This document shows, piece after piece, positions 53,615-62,777 of a stretch of 64,000 nt of DNA (position 1 is the first letter of the stretch; the number at the start of each line of letters is the position of its first letter). The notes under the pieces were generated by a model, which was not told where the DNA came from, made no database searches, and worked only from the letters and a program-made list of their open reading frames with translations. The position numbers and the translations under genes are program-made. Location: contig NZ_OY782755.1 in the NCBI RefSeq assembly GCF_963678165.1, positions 310,001-374,000 on the forward strand, given 5' to 3'. This stretch comes from an uncultured Acetobacteroides sp. GTDB lineage: Bacteria > Bacteroidota > Bacteroidia > Bacteroidales > ZOR0009.

Positions 53615-53690
53615 TGAGGTGGCAAGTGCCGTGAGGCGTAGGGATGCTTCTGCAAGAAGCTTGGTAGGTAGAGGGCACTTGCCCATTTCA
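53615..53690 (+). ncRNA. structured element upstream of the glycosyltransferase gene
   Basis: GGCAAGTGCC at 53621-53630 pairs perfectly with GGCACTTGCC at 53674-53683. GTGA/TCAC extends it outward across small internal loops, and a GCTTC-TGCAA-GAAGC hairpin is nested inside. It ends about 27 bp before the glycosyltransferase ATG. It may be a leader structure or a decayed mobile element; no known riboswitch class is recognised. Confidence 0.4.
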
Positions 53691-53716
53691 CTTTCTAGAA
53701 GGAGTAAAAGCCACTT

Positions 53717-54928
53717 ATGAGTAGCAACAAATCGAGTAGTAGAGAGCCCCAAGAAAGGCTGCGGATAGCCATCGAAGCGCGGCGCATATTCAACCCCTAC
53801 AAGCGGGGGATGGATGTGGTTGCCCTGGAGATGATCCGCCAGCTGCAGCGGATGGATACCTATAACGAGTACTTCATCCTTACCCGAAAGGATGCGGATG
53901 TGTGCCTCTCCGAAACCGCCAACTTCCATATCGTCTACCTAACGGGATTTTGCTACCCCGTGTGGGAGCAGCTGTCGCTGCCCAAGTGGGTGCGGCGAAA
54001 TAAACCCGATATTCTGCACTGTATGTCGAATACTGCGCCGCTACATGTTCGGTGTCCGCTGTTCCTTACGCTGCACGACCTCGCTTTTCTAGAGCGTAAC
54101 GTCGGCACGTTGCCCCAGCGCTTGGGTAACATCTACCGCAGCATGGTAGCGCCGAGGGCTGCCCGTAGGGCTAAGGTGGTATTTACCGTATCAAAATACC
54201 AAAAGGAGAGCATCAAGCAGCGGCTCAGGCTACCCGACGAAAAGGTAAAGGTGGTTTACAACGGCGTACCCTCCCGTTTCTTCGAGCAGGCACAGCCCGA
54301 TTTGAGGTGGGAGGTACAGCAAACCTACGGCCTGCCCAGCCGCTTCATCCTTTTTCTAGGAAATACGGAAACCCGAAAGAACCTGAAGGGGGTGCTATCG
54401 GCATACGCCATGCTGCCTGAGATGATGGATGAAGACATCCCCGACTTGGTAGTAAGCGGCGTTACACCACGACATCTTGCTAAGGTGCTTCGGCATTTAG
54501 GGCTGGCATCAGCGGCACCTCGGATAAAGGAGGTGGGCTACATCAGCGCAAGCCACCTTCCGGTGGTGTACCAGATGGCGGAGATGCTGCTATTCCCATC
54601 CTACTCGGAGGGGTTTGGGCTGCCAATTATCGAGGCAATGGCTTCGGGCATACCCGTAGTTACCTCGAATGTTACCGCCATGCCCGAGGTGGCTGGCGAT
54701 GCTGCGCTGCTGGTGAGCCCATCGCTATCTCCGAATATTGCCAAGGCAATGGAGCTGCTGCTTACCACCGTTACGCTACGCGCCATCCTTGTACAAAAAG
54801 GATTGGAACGGGTTAAGCACTTCGGCGGACCAGAGCAGGCGCAAAAGGTGCTAAGCAGCTACCTGTGCTTGGGGAATAGCGCTGTGGCGAGTGGTTCCCC
54901 TGAGGATGCAAACCATTATGCGAGGTGA
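53717..54928 (+). CDS. family-4 (GT1-like) glycosyltransferase
   Basis: 403-residue GT-B glycosyltransferase. The start [30 protein letters not shown] fits the acceptor domain. The donor domain has [54 protein letters not shown] and [22 protein letters not shown], with the E-x7-E pattern in [11 protein letters not shown]. Likely role is surface polysaccharide or glycoconjugate synthesis. It lies between HPt and receiver genes in the same direction. Its relative at 58767-59891 has similar architecture. Confidence 0.92.
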   Translation: MSSNKSSSREPQERLRIAIEARRIFNPYKRGMDVVALEMIRQLQRMDTYNEYFILTRKDADVCLSETANFHIVYLTGFCYPVWEQLSLPKWVRRNKPDILHCMSNTAPLHVRCPLFLTLHDLAFLERNVGTLPQRLGNIYRSMVAPRAARRAKVVFTVSKYQKESIKQRLRLPDEKVKVVYNGVPSRFFEQAQPDLRWEVQQTYGLPSRFILFLGNTETRKNLKGVLSAYAMLPEMMDEDIPDLVVSGVTPRHLAKVLRHLGLASAAPRIKEVGYISASHLPVVYQMAEMLLFPSYSEGFGLPIIEAMASGIPVVTSNVTAMPEVAGDAALLVSPSLSPNIAKAMELLLTTVTLRAILVQKGLERVKHFGGPEQAQKVLSSYLCLGNSAVASGSPEDANHYAR

Positions 54929-54954
54929 AACCATACGGATAAATATCAATACAG

Positions 54955-55416
54955 ATGAAGCAGGGGAGTGGTGAGGCAAGATATTGTAGCGCGATTAGAG
55001 CGGGAAGGGTAGAGCTTGCCTCGTTTACAGAGGTTGAAAGGCATACGGTTTCCATACTCGTTGCCGAGGATAATGTCATCTACCAAAAGCTGATGCAAAA
55101 GCTCTTATCCTCCTATGGCTATTCCGTCCGCATAGTAGATAATGGGGCCGATGCATTGCAGGCTCTCGAAAGTAGCCGGTACGATTTCGTATTCATGGAT
55201 CTGCAGATGCCCGTGATGAACGGGCTGGAGGCCACCCGTCGGATCGTCTCGCGCTTCAAGGATCGGCGCCCCGTGATTATTGCCATGACGGCGAGCTCGC
55301 TTGGCGATGATAGGAATGCCTGCTTCGAGGCCGGTGCCGACGATTACGTGTGCAAGCCTATCCTGAGCGAGACTCTCGTGCAGCTGATTGCCAAGTGGCA
55401 TAGGGTGGGGGCGTAA
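54955..55416 (+). CDS. single-domain response regulator
   Basis: 153 residues: about 32 unstructured residues, then one receiver domain with Glu38/Asp39, the phospho-acceptor Asp82 in FVFMDLQMP, Thr112 in MTAS and Lys134 in VCKPI. The sequence style (MDLQMPVMNGLEATRRI) is that of receivers fed by HPt domains in hybrid-kinase relays. An HPt protein is encoded two genes upstream. No output domain is present. Confidence 0.9.
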   Translation: MKQGSGEARYCSAIRAGRVELASFTEVERHTVSILVAEDNVIYQKLMQKLLSSYGYSVRIVDNGADALQALESSRYDFVFMDLQMPVMNGLEATRRIVSRFKDRRPVIIAMTASSLGDDRNACFEAGADDYVCKPILSETLVQLIAKWHRVGA

Positions 55417-55442
55417 TGCCATGGCTTGCTATCCTGATGAAC

Positions 55443-55752
55443 CCCTCTGGCGATAGCCTAACCTACCTCTGGCGATAGCCTAACCTACCTCTGGCGATAG
55501 CCTAACCTACCTCTGGCGATAGCCTAACCTACCTCTGGCGATAGCCTAACCTACCTCCATCGATAGCCTAACCTATCTCCATCGGTAGCCTAACCTACCT
55601 CCGTCGATAGCTTCACCTACCTCCGACGATAGCCTAACCTATCTCCGACGGTAGCCTAACCTATCTCCGTCGATAGCCTATCCTACCTCCGACGGTAGCT
55701 TCACCTACCTCCGTCGATAGGCAAACCTACCGACGACGATAGCCTCAGCTAT
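55443..55752. repeat. 22-bp tandem array F
   Basis: Fourteen units of 22 bp. The first five are nearly identical (CTACCTCTGGCGATAGCC plus TAAC), and later ones drift to CTCCATCGATAGCC or CTCCGACGGTAGCC. The core GGC-GATA-GCC in early units is a small dyad. This is the only array whose period is not a multiple of 21, and stops occur in every frame. It follows the receiver gene. Confidence 0.95.
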
Positions 55753-55785
55753 CAAAAATGACATCCTCTACATCCCTATTGGCAA

Positions 55786-55816
55786 AAAAAAGGTCCGCCT
55801 TCCGGCAGACCTTTTT
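55786..55816. terminator. bidirectional terminator at the end of the S46 peptidase gene
   Basis: AAAAGGTC-C-GCC / GGC-A-GACCTTTT stem with a TTCC loop, flanked by a long A tract and T5. It lies about 22 bp beyond the peptidase stop (minus strand). Confidence 0.9.
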
Positions 55817-55837
55817 CGGTATAATGCTTTGGGTGGG

Positions 55838-57970
55838 TTACTCCACGATGTTCATCTCGTCAACCAGGTGCTTGGCGCCGGCAAACTTGTCCATGATGAA
55901 GAGCACGTAGCGGATATCCACGTTGATGGTGCGCTGCAGCTGAGGCTCGAAGGCGATGTCGCCGCTCATGGCTTCCCAGTTGCCGTCGAAGGCAAGACCG
56001 ATAAGCTCGCCCTTAGCGTTCATGATGGGGCTACCCGAGTTACCTCCGGTGATGTCGTTGGTCGATAGGAAGGCAACCGGCATCTTGCCGTTCTTCATGG
56101 CGTAGCGGCCGAAGTCCTTGGCGTTGTAAAGCTCCTTCAGCTTAGCAGGAACAACAAACTCCCAGTTGGAGGGGTCTTCCTTCTCCATTACCCCATCGAG
56201 GGTGGTGAAGTAGTCGTAGTGAACGGCATCGGCAGGGATGTAGTCGAGCACGTTGCCGTAGGTGAGGCGCATGGTGAAGTTGGCATCGGGGTAGTGGGGC
56301 TTATCCTTATCCATCTCGAGCAAGCCGGCGATGTAGAGGCGCTGGCCCTTTCCAAACTTCTCGTTGAATGGGGTGATGTTTTCGGACAGCTCGCGGGCAA
56401 CGGTGCTGATGCTTTGGGCAGCCTTGTAGATGGGGTCGTTCTTAACGGCATCAGCGGTTGGGTTAGCGAGAAATGCACCGAAGGCCTTTTTGTTGGCGAA
56501 GATTGAGCTAGCGTAAAGGTCGTTTACGTAGGCCTCGATGTTGTTGTTGTACTTCGACTCGATGTCGGCGTAAAGGGTAGGCAGGAACTTGGCAGGAACA
56601 TCCTTCTTGTATAGGGTGAACATGGCCACGGCCACCTTCTTGTCGAGCGCCTCGTTGTAGTCCTTGTAGAAGTCGTTGGTAGACTCCTTAATTTTGGATA
56701 GATCCTCCTTGGCTTCTATCGCTTTCAGCAAGCCGGCGGCGTAGCGCGATGCGGCTCCGATAGCTTCGATCCCCCTAATGCTCTCGCCAATGTACTGGAT
56801 GGCGCTGTTGTACTCGTTGCGACCTTCTACCGCCTCCTTGATGAGGGCTAGCGCGTTGCCGTAGGTAGCCACTCTTTCGGGCGACTGGTTAACCCAGCTG
56901 GTGAAGGCTGCCTCTTGTGCCTCCTTCTTGTCGTGAACCTTTAGGCGCTTAAGGCCGCGGCTCATGCCGATTGAGTTCTTCCAGTAGTTTGATGAGCTGG
57001 CATACTTCGATGCGTACTGGATGCGGATGGTGTCGTTGGCCTGCATATCCTTTATCCAAATATCCTGACGGATGCCGCGGATCTTGATGCGGTTGGGGTT
57101 GGTGATGCTGAGCACCTCGTTAATCTCCCAAGAGGTCATGTAGCGGTTGGTGCGTCCTGGGTGACCCATGATCATGGTGTAGTCGCCCTTGTTAACGCCC
57201 TTAAGCGATACGTTGAGGTGCTTCTTGGGCTTCAGCGGAACGTTGTTGGCCGAGTAGTCGGCGGGGTTGCCATCCTTGTCGGCGTATACGCGGAACACCG
57301 AGAAGTCGCCGGTGTGGCGGGGCCACATCCAGTTGTCGGTGTCGGCGCCAAACTTGCCGATTGATTCGGGAGGCGTGCCTACCAGGCGAACGTCGGTGTA
57401 GGTCTTGTACACGAATAGGTAGAACTGGTTGCCACCGTACATTGGCGTTACCTGTCCACGGATGAACTTGCCCTTGGTAACCTCCTCCGAAAGCTTCTTG
57501 CTGAGGTCGGCGATGGCTTTAACGCGGTCTGATTCGCTCATGCTTGGGGTAAGTACGTCGTTGAACTTGGCGGTTACATCCTCGATGCGCTCGAGGAAGG
57601 TAACGGTAAGTCCAGGTGATGGAATTTCTAGCTCCTTGGTCTTTGCCCAGAAGCCATCCTTTAGGTAGTCGTGCTCTACGGTGCTATGCTGCTGAATGGT
57701 GCCGTAGCCGCAGTGGTGGTTGGTGAGCACAAGGCCTTGGTCGGAGACGATCTCGCCCGTGCAGCCACGCCCAAAGATGACGATGGCATCCTTCAGGCTG
57801 CTCTTGTTGATGCTGTAGATATCTTCGGCCGAGAGTTTAAGCCCTGCCTTCTTCATATCCTTCATGTTGAGCTTTTCGATGAGCGGAAGTAGCCACATTC
57901 CCTCGTCGGCTCTAAGGGTGGTTGTGCCTAAAAGCAGCAACGCCACTAGCAAGAAGCTAATTTTCCTCAT
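55838..57970 (-). CDS. S46 family dipeptidyl-peptidase (DPP7-like)
   Basis: 710-residue periplasmic serine exopeptidase that removes dipeptides from peptide N-termini. Signal peptide is MRKISFLLVALLLLGTTTLRA. The catalytic triad is visible: His in LVLTNHHCGYG, Asp in WMWPRHTGDFSVFRVY and Ser in ITGGNSGSPIMN near residue 650. The position 18 residues after the catalytic serine is Gly (FDGNW). In the family this is described as the DPP7-type state, with Arg in the DPP11 type, so a preference for hydrophobic rather than acidic P1 is predicted. The gene is solitary. Confidence 0.94.
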   Translation of the reverse strand: MRKISFLLVALLLLGTTTLRADEGMWLLPLIEKLNMKDMKKAGLKLSAEDIYSINKSSLKDAIVIFGRGCTGEIVSDQGLVLTNHHCGYGTIQQHSTVEHDYLKDGFWAKTKELEIPSPGLTVTFLERIEDVTAKFNDVLTPSMSESDRVKAIADLSKKLSEEVTKGKFIRGQVTPMYGGNQFYLFVYKTYTDVRLVGTPPESIGKFGADTDNWMWPRHTGDFSVFRVYADKDGNPADYSANNVPLKPKKHLNVSLKGVNKGDYTMIMGHPGRTNRYMTSWEINEVLSITNPNRIKIRGIRQDIWIKDMQANDTIRIQYASKYASSSNYWKNSIGMSRGLKRLKVHDKKEAQEAAFTSWVNQSPERVATYGNALALIKEAVEGRNEYNSAIQYIGESIRGIEAIGAASRYAAGLLKAIEAKEDLSKIKESTNDFYKDYNEALDKKVAVAMFTLYKKDVPAKFLPTLYADIESKYNNNIEAYVNDLYASSIFANKKAFGAFLANPTADAVKNDPIYKAAQSISTVARELSENITPFNEKFGKGQRLYIAGLLEMDKDKPHYPDANFTMRLTYGNVLDYIPADAVHYDYFTTLDGVMEKEDPSNWEFVVPAKLKELYNAKDFGRYAMKNGKMPVAFLSTNDITGGNSGSPIMNAKGELIGLAFDGNWEAMSGDIAFEPQLQRTINVDIRYVLFIMDKFAGAKHLVDEMNIVE

Positions 57971-58158
57971 AAGTTGAGATTTTATTTATGGTTCTTAATT
58001 GTTCCTCTGGGTGATTAACAACTTTCAATTTGACACATCTTAGGGTGAAACCTTGTTGAAGGTCTCATGCTACCGACGTGTTTTTATTTTAATTGTTACA
58101 TGTTCTTTTGAACCTCGAATGATTTAAAGACAATGTCGATTTGAACTTGTTCGATTAC

Positions 58159-58797
58159 TTAAAAACTTAGCGACAGCTGCTCGTTGGTAAGGCGGAAGCT
58201 GCGGCGGTGGTAGCAGGTTATGCCGTTTTGGGCGATGGCCTCGCGGTGCTTCTTGGTGGGGTATCCCCGGTTGACGTCCCAGCCGTAGACGGGGTACTCG
58301 GTGTGCAGCTGCTCCATCAGCTCGTCGCGGAAGGTTTTGGCCAGCACCGATGCGGCGGCAATGCTGGCGTACTTACCGTCGCCACCCACCACGCACTGGT
58401 GGGGGATGTCGCGGTGCTTCTTAAAGCGGTTGCCGTCAATCAGCAGGAATTCGGGCTTAAGCTTTAGGTCATCGGTAGCCTTTTGCATGCCGAGTATGGA
58501 TGCGTTGAGGATGTTGATCTGGTCGATGGTTTCGTTGTCGATAACGGCAACGGCCCAAGCAAGCGCCTGCTCGCGAATCTGAACCTTTAGGATTTCGCGT
58601 ACCTTATGGCTAAGCTTCTTGGAGTCGTTTAGCAGCGGCATATCGAAGCTAGGTGGAAGGATGACGGCAGCGGCAACAACAGGACCTGCCAGGCAGCCAC
58701 GTCCGGCCTCGTCGCATCCGGCTTCCAAAACTCCTTCGTTGAGGAAGGGGAGCAGGCCTTCGCCCTTTACTCTATTGCTTTTTGAATGGTGCTCCAA
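58159..58797 (-). CDS. rnhB: ribonuclease HII
   Basis: 212-residue endonuclease that cuts RNA in RNA-DNA hybrids. Metal-binding acidic residues are in AGCDEAGRGCLAGP (Asp-Glu pair near residue 29), in the FLLIDGN strand and in VVGGDGKYASIAAASVLAK. The only ATG lies inside the 3' end of the upstream glycosyltransferase gene (31-bp overlap), giving an N-terminus of about 15 extra residues. A shorter start at a non-ATG codon is possible. Otherwise complete. Confidence 0.95.
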   Translation of the reverse strand: MEHHSKSNRVKGEGLLPFLNEGVLEAGCDEAGRGCLAGPVVAAAVILPPSFDMPLLNDSKKLSHKVREILKVQIREQALAWAVAVIDNETIDQINILNASILGMQKATDDLKLKPEFLLIDGNRFKKHRDIPHQCVVGGDGKYASIAAASVLAKTFRDELMEQLHTEYPVYGWDVNRGYPTKKHREAIAQNGITCYHRRSFRLTNEQLSLSF

Positions 58798-59891
58798 AGC
58801 GTACTTGCGGTATTATCCCAGTTAAACAGCTTGCCTCGTTCGAACGACTTTGCGGCCATCTCGTTTCGGAAGCTGTAGTCGTTGGACATCTTAATCATTG
58901 CATTCTTGATGGCGGTTATCGAGAAGGGGTCAACCAGTACGGCGGCGTCGCTGGCCACTTCGGGCAGCGAGGTTACCGACGAGGTGATGATGGGCACGTT
59001 GGCTTTCATGGCCTCGACGAGTGGAATCCCGAATCCTTCGAAGATGGGAACAAAGATGAGCGCCTCGGCGGCACCAACTGCCTTCGAGAGGTGCTCGTTG
59101 GAGAGCCATCCGGTAAAGATAACCTCCGACTTGTGGTGCATCTCGCGGTATATCTTCTCGGCCTTGGACGATTTGAACCTTGGGTTGCCCACCATCAGCA
59201 GCTTGTAGTTCGATGGCACCTCGTCCTTGAAGCGGTCGAAGGCGCGGAGCATGCGGCCCACGTTCTTGCGCGGATGGATGGAGCCAACATACACGAAGTA
59301 GGGGCAGCCATCGGTAAGATCGAAGCGGAGGTCGTCGATTTGCTTTTGGGTGAGGGGGGCAAATATAGGATCGGCGGCGTTGTAGGCCACGTCGATCTTG
59401 TGGGGCGATATCTTGTAGGTTCCGCAGAGGTCCGACTTCGAGAAGTTCGAAACGGTGAGGATGCGGTTGGCCCTTTCGGCAAAGCGGGGAAAGAAGCGCT
59501 GAAAGTATTTCCTTCTTGCCCAGCTTTCCAGCTCGGGGTAGTGCTCGAAGCTCAGGTCGTGGATTACGGCAACCTGCGCGGTGGGCACCGATAGCGATAG
59601 GAATCCGTCGGGGGCAACAAACACATCGGGCTTAATCTTCTTAAGCTGGTCGGCGAGCAAGATCTCGTGCCAGTACCACCACATGAGCGGATGCCTTGCT
59701 GGTGGGCTAATTACTATGGGCTCGACATTCTTGCCGTAGATATGGTAAGGCTCGTAGCTTTTGTCGAAGATGAAGTAGAACTGGTGCTCGGGGTGAGCCT
59801 TTACAATCCTGCTAAACGTTTCGTACATAAATCTACCTACTCCATCGCTGTTGCCCTTTAAGAGGGCTTTAGCGTTAACCGCTATTTTCAT
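58767..59891 (-). CDS. family-4 (GT1-like) glycosyltransferase
   Basis: 374-residue GT-B enzyme. N-terminal MKIAVNAKALLKGNSDGVGRFMYETF and VAVIHDLSFEHYPE are followed by the donor domain YFVYVGSIHPRKNVGRMLRAFDRF, with GAAEALIFVPIFEGFGIPLVEAMKANVPIITSSVTSLPEVA, including the E-x7-E motif. It likely adds hexose or mannose in surface glycan synthesis. It overlaps rnhB by 31 bp, so both should be on one transcript. A TATATTTG promoter box precedes it. Confidence 0.92.
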   Translation of the reverse strand: MKIAVNAKALLKGNSDGVGRFMYETFSRIVKAHPEHQFYFIFDKSYEPYHIYGKNVEPIVISPPARHPLMWWYWHEILLADQLKKIKPDVFVAPDGFLSLSVPTAQVAVIHDLSFEHYPELESWARRKYFQRFFPRFAERANRILTVSNFSKSDLCGTYKISPHKIDVAYNAADPIFAPLTQKQIDDLRFDLTDGCPYFVYVGSIHPRKNVGRMLRAFDRFKDEVPSNYKLLMVGNPRFKSSKAEKIYREMHHKSEVIFTGWLSNEHLSKAVGAAEALIFVPIFEGFGIPLVEAMKANVPIITSSVTSLPEVASDAAVLVDPFSITAIKNAMIKMSNDYSFRNEMAAKSFERGKLFNWDNTASTLWSTIQKAIE

Positions 59892-59916
59892 TGACCTTGG
59901 GTAAACAAAATTTGCT

Positions 59917-59924
59917 CAAATATA
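59917..59924 (-). promoter_or_regulatory. candidate -7 box for the glycosyltransferase-rnhB unit
   Basis: TATATTTG on the minus strand (CAAATATA on plus) fits TAnnTTTG and lies 25 bp before the ATG at 59891. Confidence 0.5.
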
Positions 59925-60073
59925 AGCTTTTCTAGGCTGATTGTGAATGGATAATTTTTTATGCTAGGGGTATCTTGTGGCTTGGTAGAAAGTCAGGAAT
60001 TTCTCTTAAAAAATACAGAGTTAGCATCTAGTAGAGGCGATGACTTTATAAAGAGAAACTCATCTTCTTTTCT

Positions 60074-60235
60074 GTTCTTTTTGTAGGGCAAAAAGAACGA
60101 AAAACCCTTGGCACGAATTAACTCGCTCGGTCGCGGTGGAATGTCGCCATCTCAAATGATTGCTTCTAGTCCTTTCATCGCTGATGCGTCTATTGGCGCT
60201 GTAGCAGCTCCGCTCGCTCGAACAGAATTCGTGCC
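60074..60235. repeat. MITE-like structured element
   Basis: GTTCTTTTT-GTAGGGC-AAAAAGAAC (60074-60098) is a perfect 9-bp hairpin. Just after it GGCACGAATT (60110-60119) is mirrored exactly by AATTCGTGCC (60226-60235), with CGCTCG/GCTCG boxes inside each arm. TGGCTTGGTAGAAAG occurs on both sides (near 59978 and 60357). No gene is present. The design suggests a non-autonomous mobile element or a structured RNA. Confidence 0.5.
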
Positions 60236-60400
60236 AGTCTGGTATGGCTGCGCCATGGTGTTTACGGGGAAACGTTATCCTACTTTGATTGGCTTGTCCG
60301 CCGTTGGTTTGTTGTTCTTCCAATAATCGTTTTATCCAAATTCTGAAAGCGAAATGGCTTGGTAGAAAGCGCATCGGCCTTCTGCCCCAAAACGTCTGGT

Positions 60401-60433
60401 ACCCACCCCTACCCCTCCCGAGGAGGGGATAAT
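60401..60433. repeat. dispersed palindromic element, copy 7 (single arm)
   Basis: ACCCACCCCTACCCCTCCCG and AGGAGGGGATAATG match one arm of the dispersed palindrome family. The second arm is not visible nearby, so this is a truncated copy. Confidence 0.7.
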
Positions 60434-60503
60434 GCAGCTAGGCTAAGCGTATCTGCTTAGCCTAGCTTCGCGTGCATCTGCGGAGCTATCTTCTTCCCTC
60501 CAT

Positions 60504-62369
60504 CTACTTCTCGGCTTTCTGCTTCTGGGCATCCTCCGGTAGATCGACGGGCGCAAGTAGCGGAGCCTTACCCCTAAAGGCGCGAATCCAGATGGGTAGG
60601 GCATCAGCAATAATTACAACTACGCTGATGAGGATTACCCCGGTAAGCAGCAGGTTGATGAGGCCGCTGGTGAAGGTGGCGGGGTCGAGTACCTGCGGGA
60701 TGTAGAGGTTGATGGTGTTGAGCGCTCCGGCGTAGATGGTGGTGACGCCCACAAAGGCCATCGGAACGAGGGTGATCCAGGCGTACCGCTTCTGGCCCTG
60801 GTTGATGAGGTAGGTGGTGCCCACGGCTAGGGCGATGGTGGCGAGCAGCTGGTTGGCGGTGCCGAACATCGGCCAGATGGTGGAGACGCTTCCGGTGTAG
60901 ATGAAGTATCCCCAGAAGAAAACCACCAGCGCGCTGGCGATGAGGTTGCCCGGAAGCGACGACGACTTACCGAAGGGCTTGTACACCTTGCCCATGATGT
61001 CCTGGAGCAGGAAGCGGGCGATGCGGGTGCCGGCGTCGATGGTGGTGAGGATGAAGAGCGCCTCGAACATGATGGCGAAGTGGTACCAGTACGACATCAG
61101 GCGGTCCATCCCCGGAATCCTCGAGAAGATCTCGGCCATGCCCACGGCCAGCGTCACGGCGCCCCCGGTGCGTCCGGCGATGTTCTCGCCTACGCCCTGG
61201 GAGAGGCGTTGGAAGTCGGACCCGCTAAAGCCCATGGCGTGCAGCTGGGGGAGCAGCTCCTGGTACTTCTCGGGCGATAGGTTGATCTGAAAGTAGTCGA
61301 GCGGAAAGAGGCTGGCAGCGGCAATCAGCGCCAGGATGCTAACCACCCCCTCGGCGAGCATGGCTCCGGCGGCAATGGGGCGGATGTGTGACTCCTTCAT
61401 CACCATCTTGGGCGTGGTGCCCGAACTGATAAGCGCGTGGAAGCCCGATATGGCTCCGCAGGCTATGGTGATGAAGAGGTAGGGGAACAGCGGTCCCTTA
61501 ATGATGGGCCCTCCGCCGTGGATGAACGCCGTAAAGGCGGGCATCCTGAGGTCGGGCGCCACAACGATGATGCCCACGGCCAGCATGCCGATAACGAAGA
61601 GCTTCATGATGGAGCTGAGGTAGTCGCGGGGCGAAAGCAGCAGCCATACGGGCAGCACCGAGGCCACAAAGCCGTAAAGGGCTAGGACGATGGTGAGCTG
61701 CTTGCGGTCGAAGGTGAACCAGCTTTCAAAGGGGGAGCCGGGGATGAATCTTCCGAAGATAACGGCGCCGCTAAGCAGGATAACGCCGATGACGGTGGCC
61801 TCCACGGTCTTCCCCTTGCGGAAAACGTACATCCACACGCCCATAAGGATGGCGATGGGGATGGTGCTGGCGATGGTAAAGGTGCCCCACGAGCTCTCGG
61901 CGAGGGCGTTCACCACCACCAACCCGAGCCCGGCCATGGCGATGATGATGATGACGAAGGTGGCGATGGTGGCCGTAACCACGCTGCCCGTCTTGCGGAT
62001 CTGCGAGCGGACGATCTCCACGAGCGATTTCCCGTCGTTGCGCACCGAGGCGGTGAGGATGACGATGTCGTGCACGGCCCCGGCCATCACGGCGCCCACG
62101 AGCATCCACAGGAAGCCTGGGAAGAAGCCGAACTGGCAGGCGAGCACCGGTCCTACCAGCGGTCCGGCCCCCGCGATGGCGGCGAAGTGGTGCCCGAAGA
62201 GCACCCACTTGGTGATGGGGAAGTAGTTTTGCCCGTCGTAGAGGCGGCCCGATGGGGTGGCGATGCTGTCGTTGAGCGTTAGCACCTTGGCGGCCATGAA
62301 TCCGAAGTAGAAGCGGTAGGCGAGGGCGAAGATGGCCAAGGCGGCAATAACCAGCGGCATTGCGTTCAT
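60504..62369 (-). CDS. cstA: carbon starvation protein CstA family transporter
   Basis: 621-residue inner-membrane transporter with about 16 hydrophobic segments. CstA hallmarks are LNDSIATPSGRLYDGQNYFPITKWVLFGHHFAAIAGAGPLVGPVLA near residues 31-76 and GAISGFHALISSGTTPKMV. In E. coli CstA and BtsT import peptides or pyruvate. It is shorter than E. coli CstA at the C-terminus, as is common in this phylum. It is monocistronic with a TATATTTG promoter box upstream. Confidence 0.94.
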   Translation of the reverse strand: MNAMPLVIAALAIFALAYRFYFGFMAAKVLTLNDSIATPSGRLYDGQNYFPITKWVLFGHHFAAIAGAGPLVGPVLACQFGFFPGFLWMLVGAVMAGAVHDIVILTASVRNDGKSLVEIVRSQIRKTGSVVTATIATFVIIIIAMAGLGLVVVNALAESSWGTFTIASTIPIAILMGVWMYVFRKGKTVEATVIGVILLSGAVIFGRFIPGSPFESWFTFDRKQLTIVLALYGFVASVLPVWLLLSPRDYLSSIMKLFVIGMLAVGIIVVAPDLRMPAFTAFIHGGGPIIKGPLFPYLFITIACGAISGFHALISSGTTPKMVMKESHIRPIAAGAMLAEGVVSILALIAAASLFPLDYFQINLSPEKYQELLPQLHAMGFSGSDFQRLSQGVGENIAGRTGGAVTLAVGMAEIFSRIPGMDRLMSYWYHFAIMFEALFILTTIDAGTRIARFLLQDIMGKVYKPFGKSSSLPGNLIASALVVFFWGYFIYTGSVSTIWPMFGTANQLLATIALAVGTTYLINQGQKRYAWITLVPMAFVGVTTIYAGALNTINLYIPQVLDPATFTSGLINLLLTGVILISVVVIIADALPIWIRAFRGKAPLLAPVDLPEDAQKQKAEK

Positions 62370-62409
62370 AGTCCTAGGTTTAGATTTGTTCGTACTGTTG
62401 TAGCAGGCG

Positions 62410-62417
62410 CAAATATA
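62410..62417 (-). promoter_or_regulatory. candidate -7 box for cstA
   Basis: TATATTTG on the minus strand fits TAnnTTTG, 40 bp upstream of the cstA ATG. No clear -33 TTTG is seen. Confidence 0.5.
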
Positions 62418-62777
62418 GCTGGTAGGTGGGGCTTTTTGTTCGCTAGGGTGCGGGATTGAGGTGAAGGAATTCGAAAAATTGGTAGTTACTCAGCATCCAT
62501 ACAGGGGAGGTGCGGGCAAAATGTGTTCGGGGGCGTTAGATTTTTAACGCAGAGAGGCGGAGACAAAGGGCCGCATTTTAGTGCTTAATGCTTATCGAAT
62601 AAATGGGGGCAAATCACAGAAGGCAATCAAGGGTGGCTTGGTATTAGGCTTCCTTTTGCTGGTAAGAGGTGGCGAAACACCTTCGATTATCGCTATGTAC
62701 CTGTTTCTCTTTGTAGACTGTACCGAGTCGCTGCGACGATTAAGAGTGTTGATTTAGCTGTAGGTAGTAATTATGAA

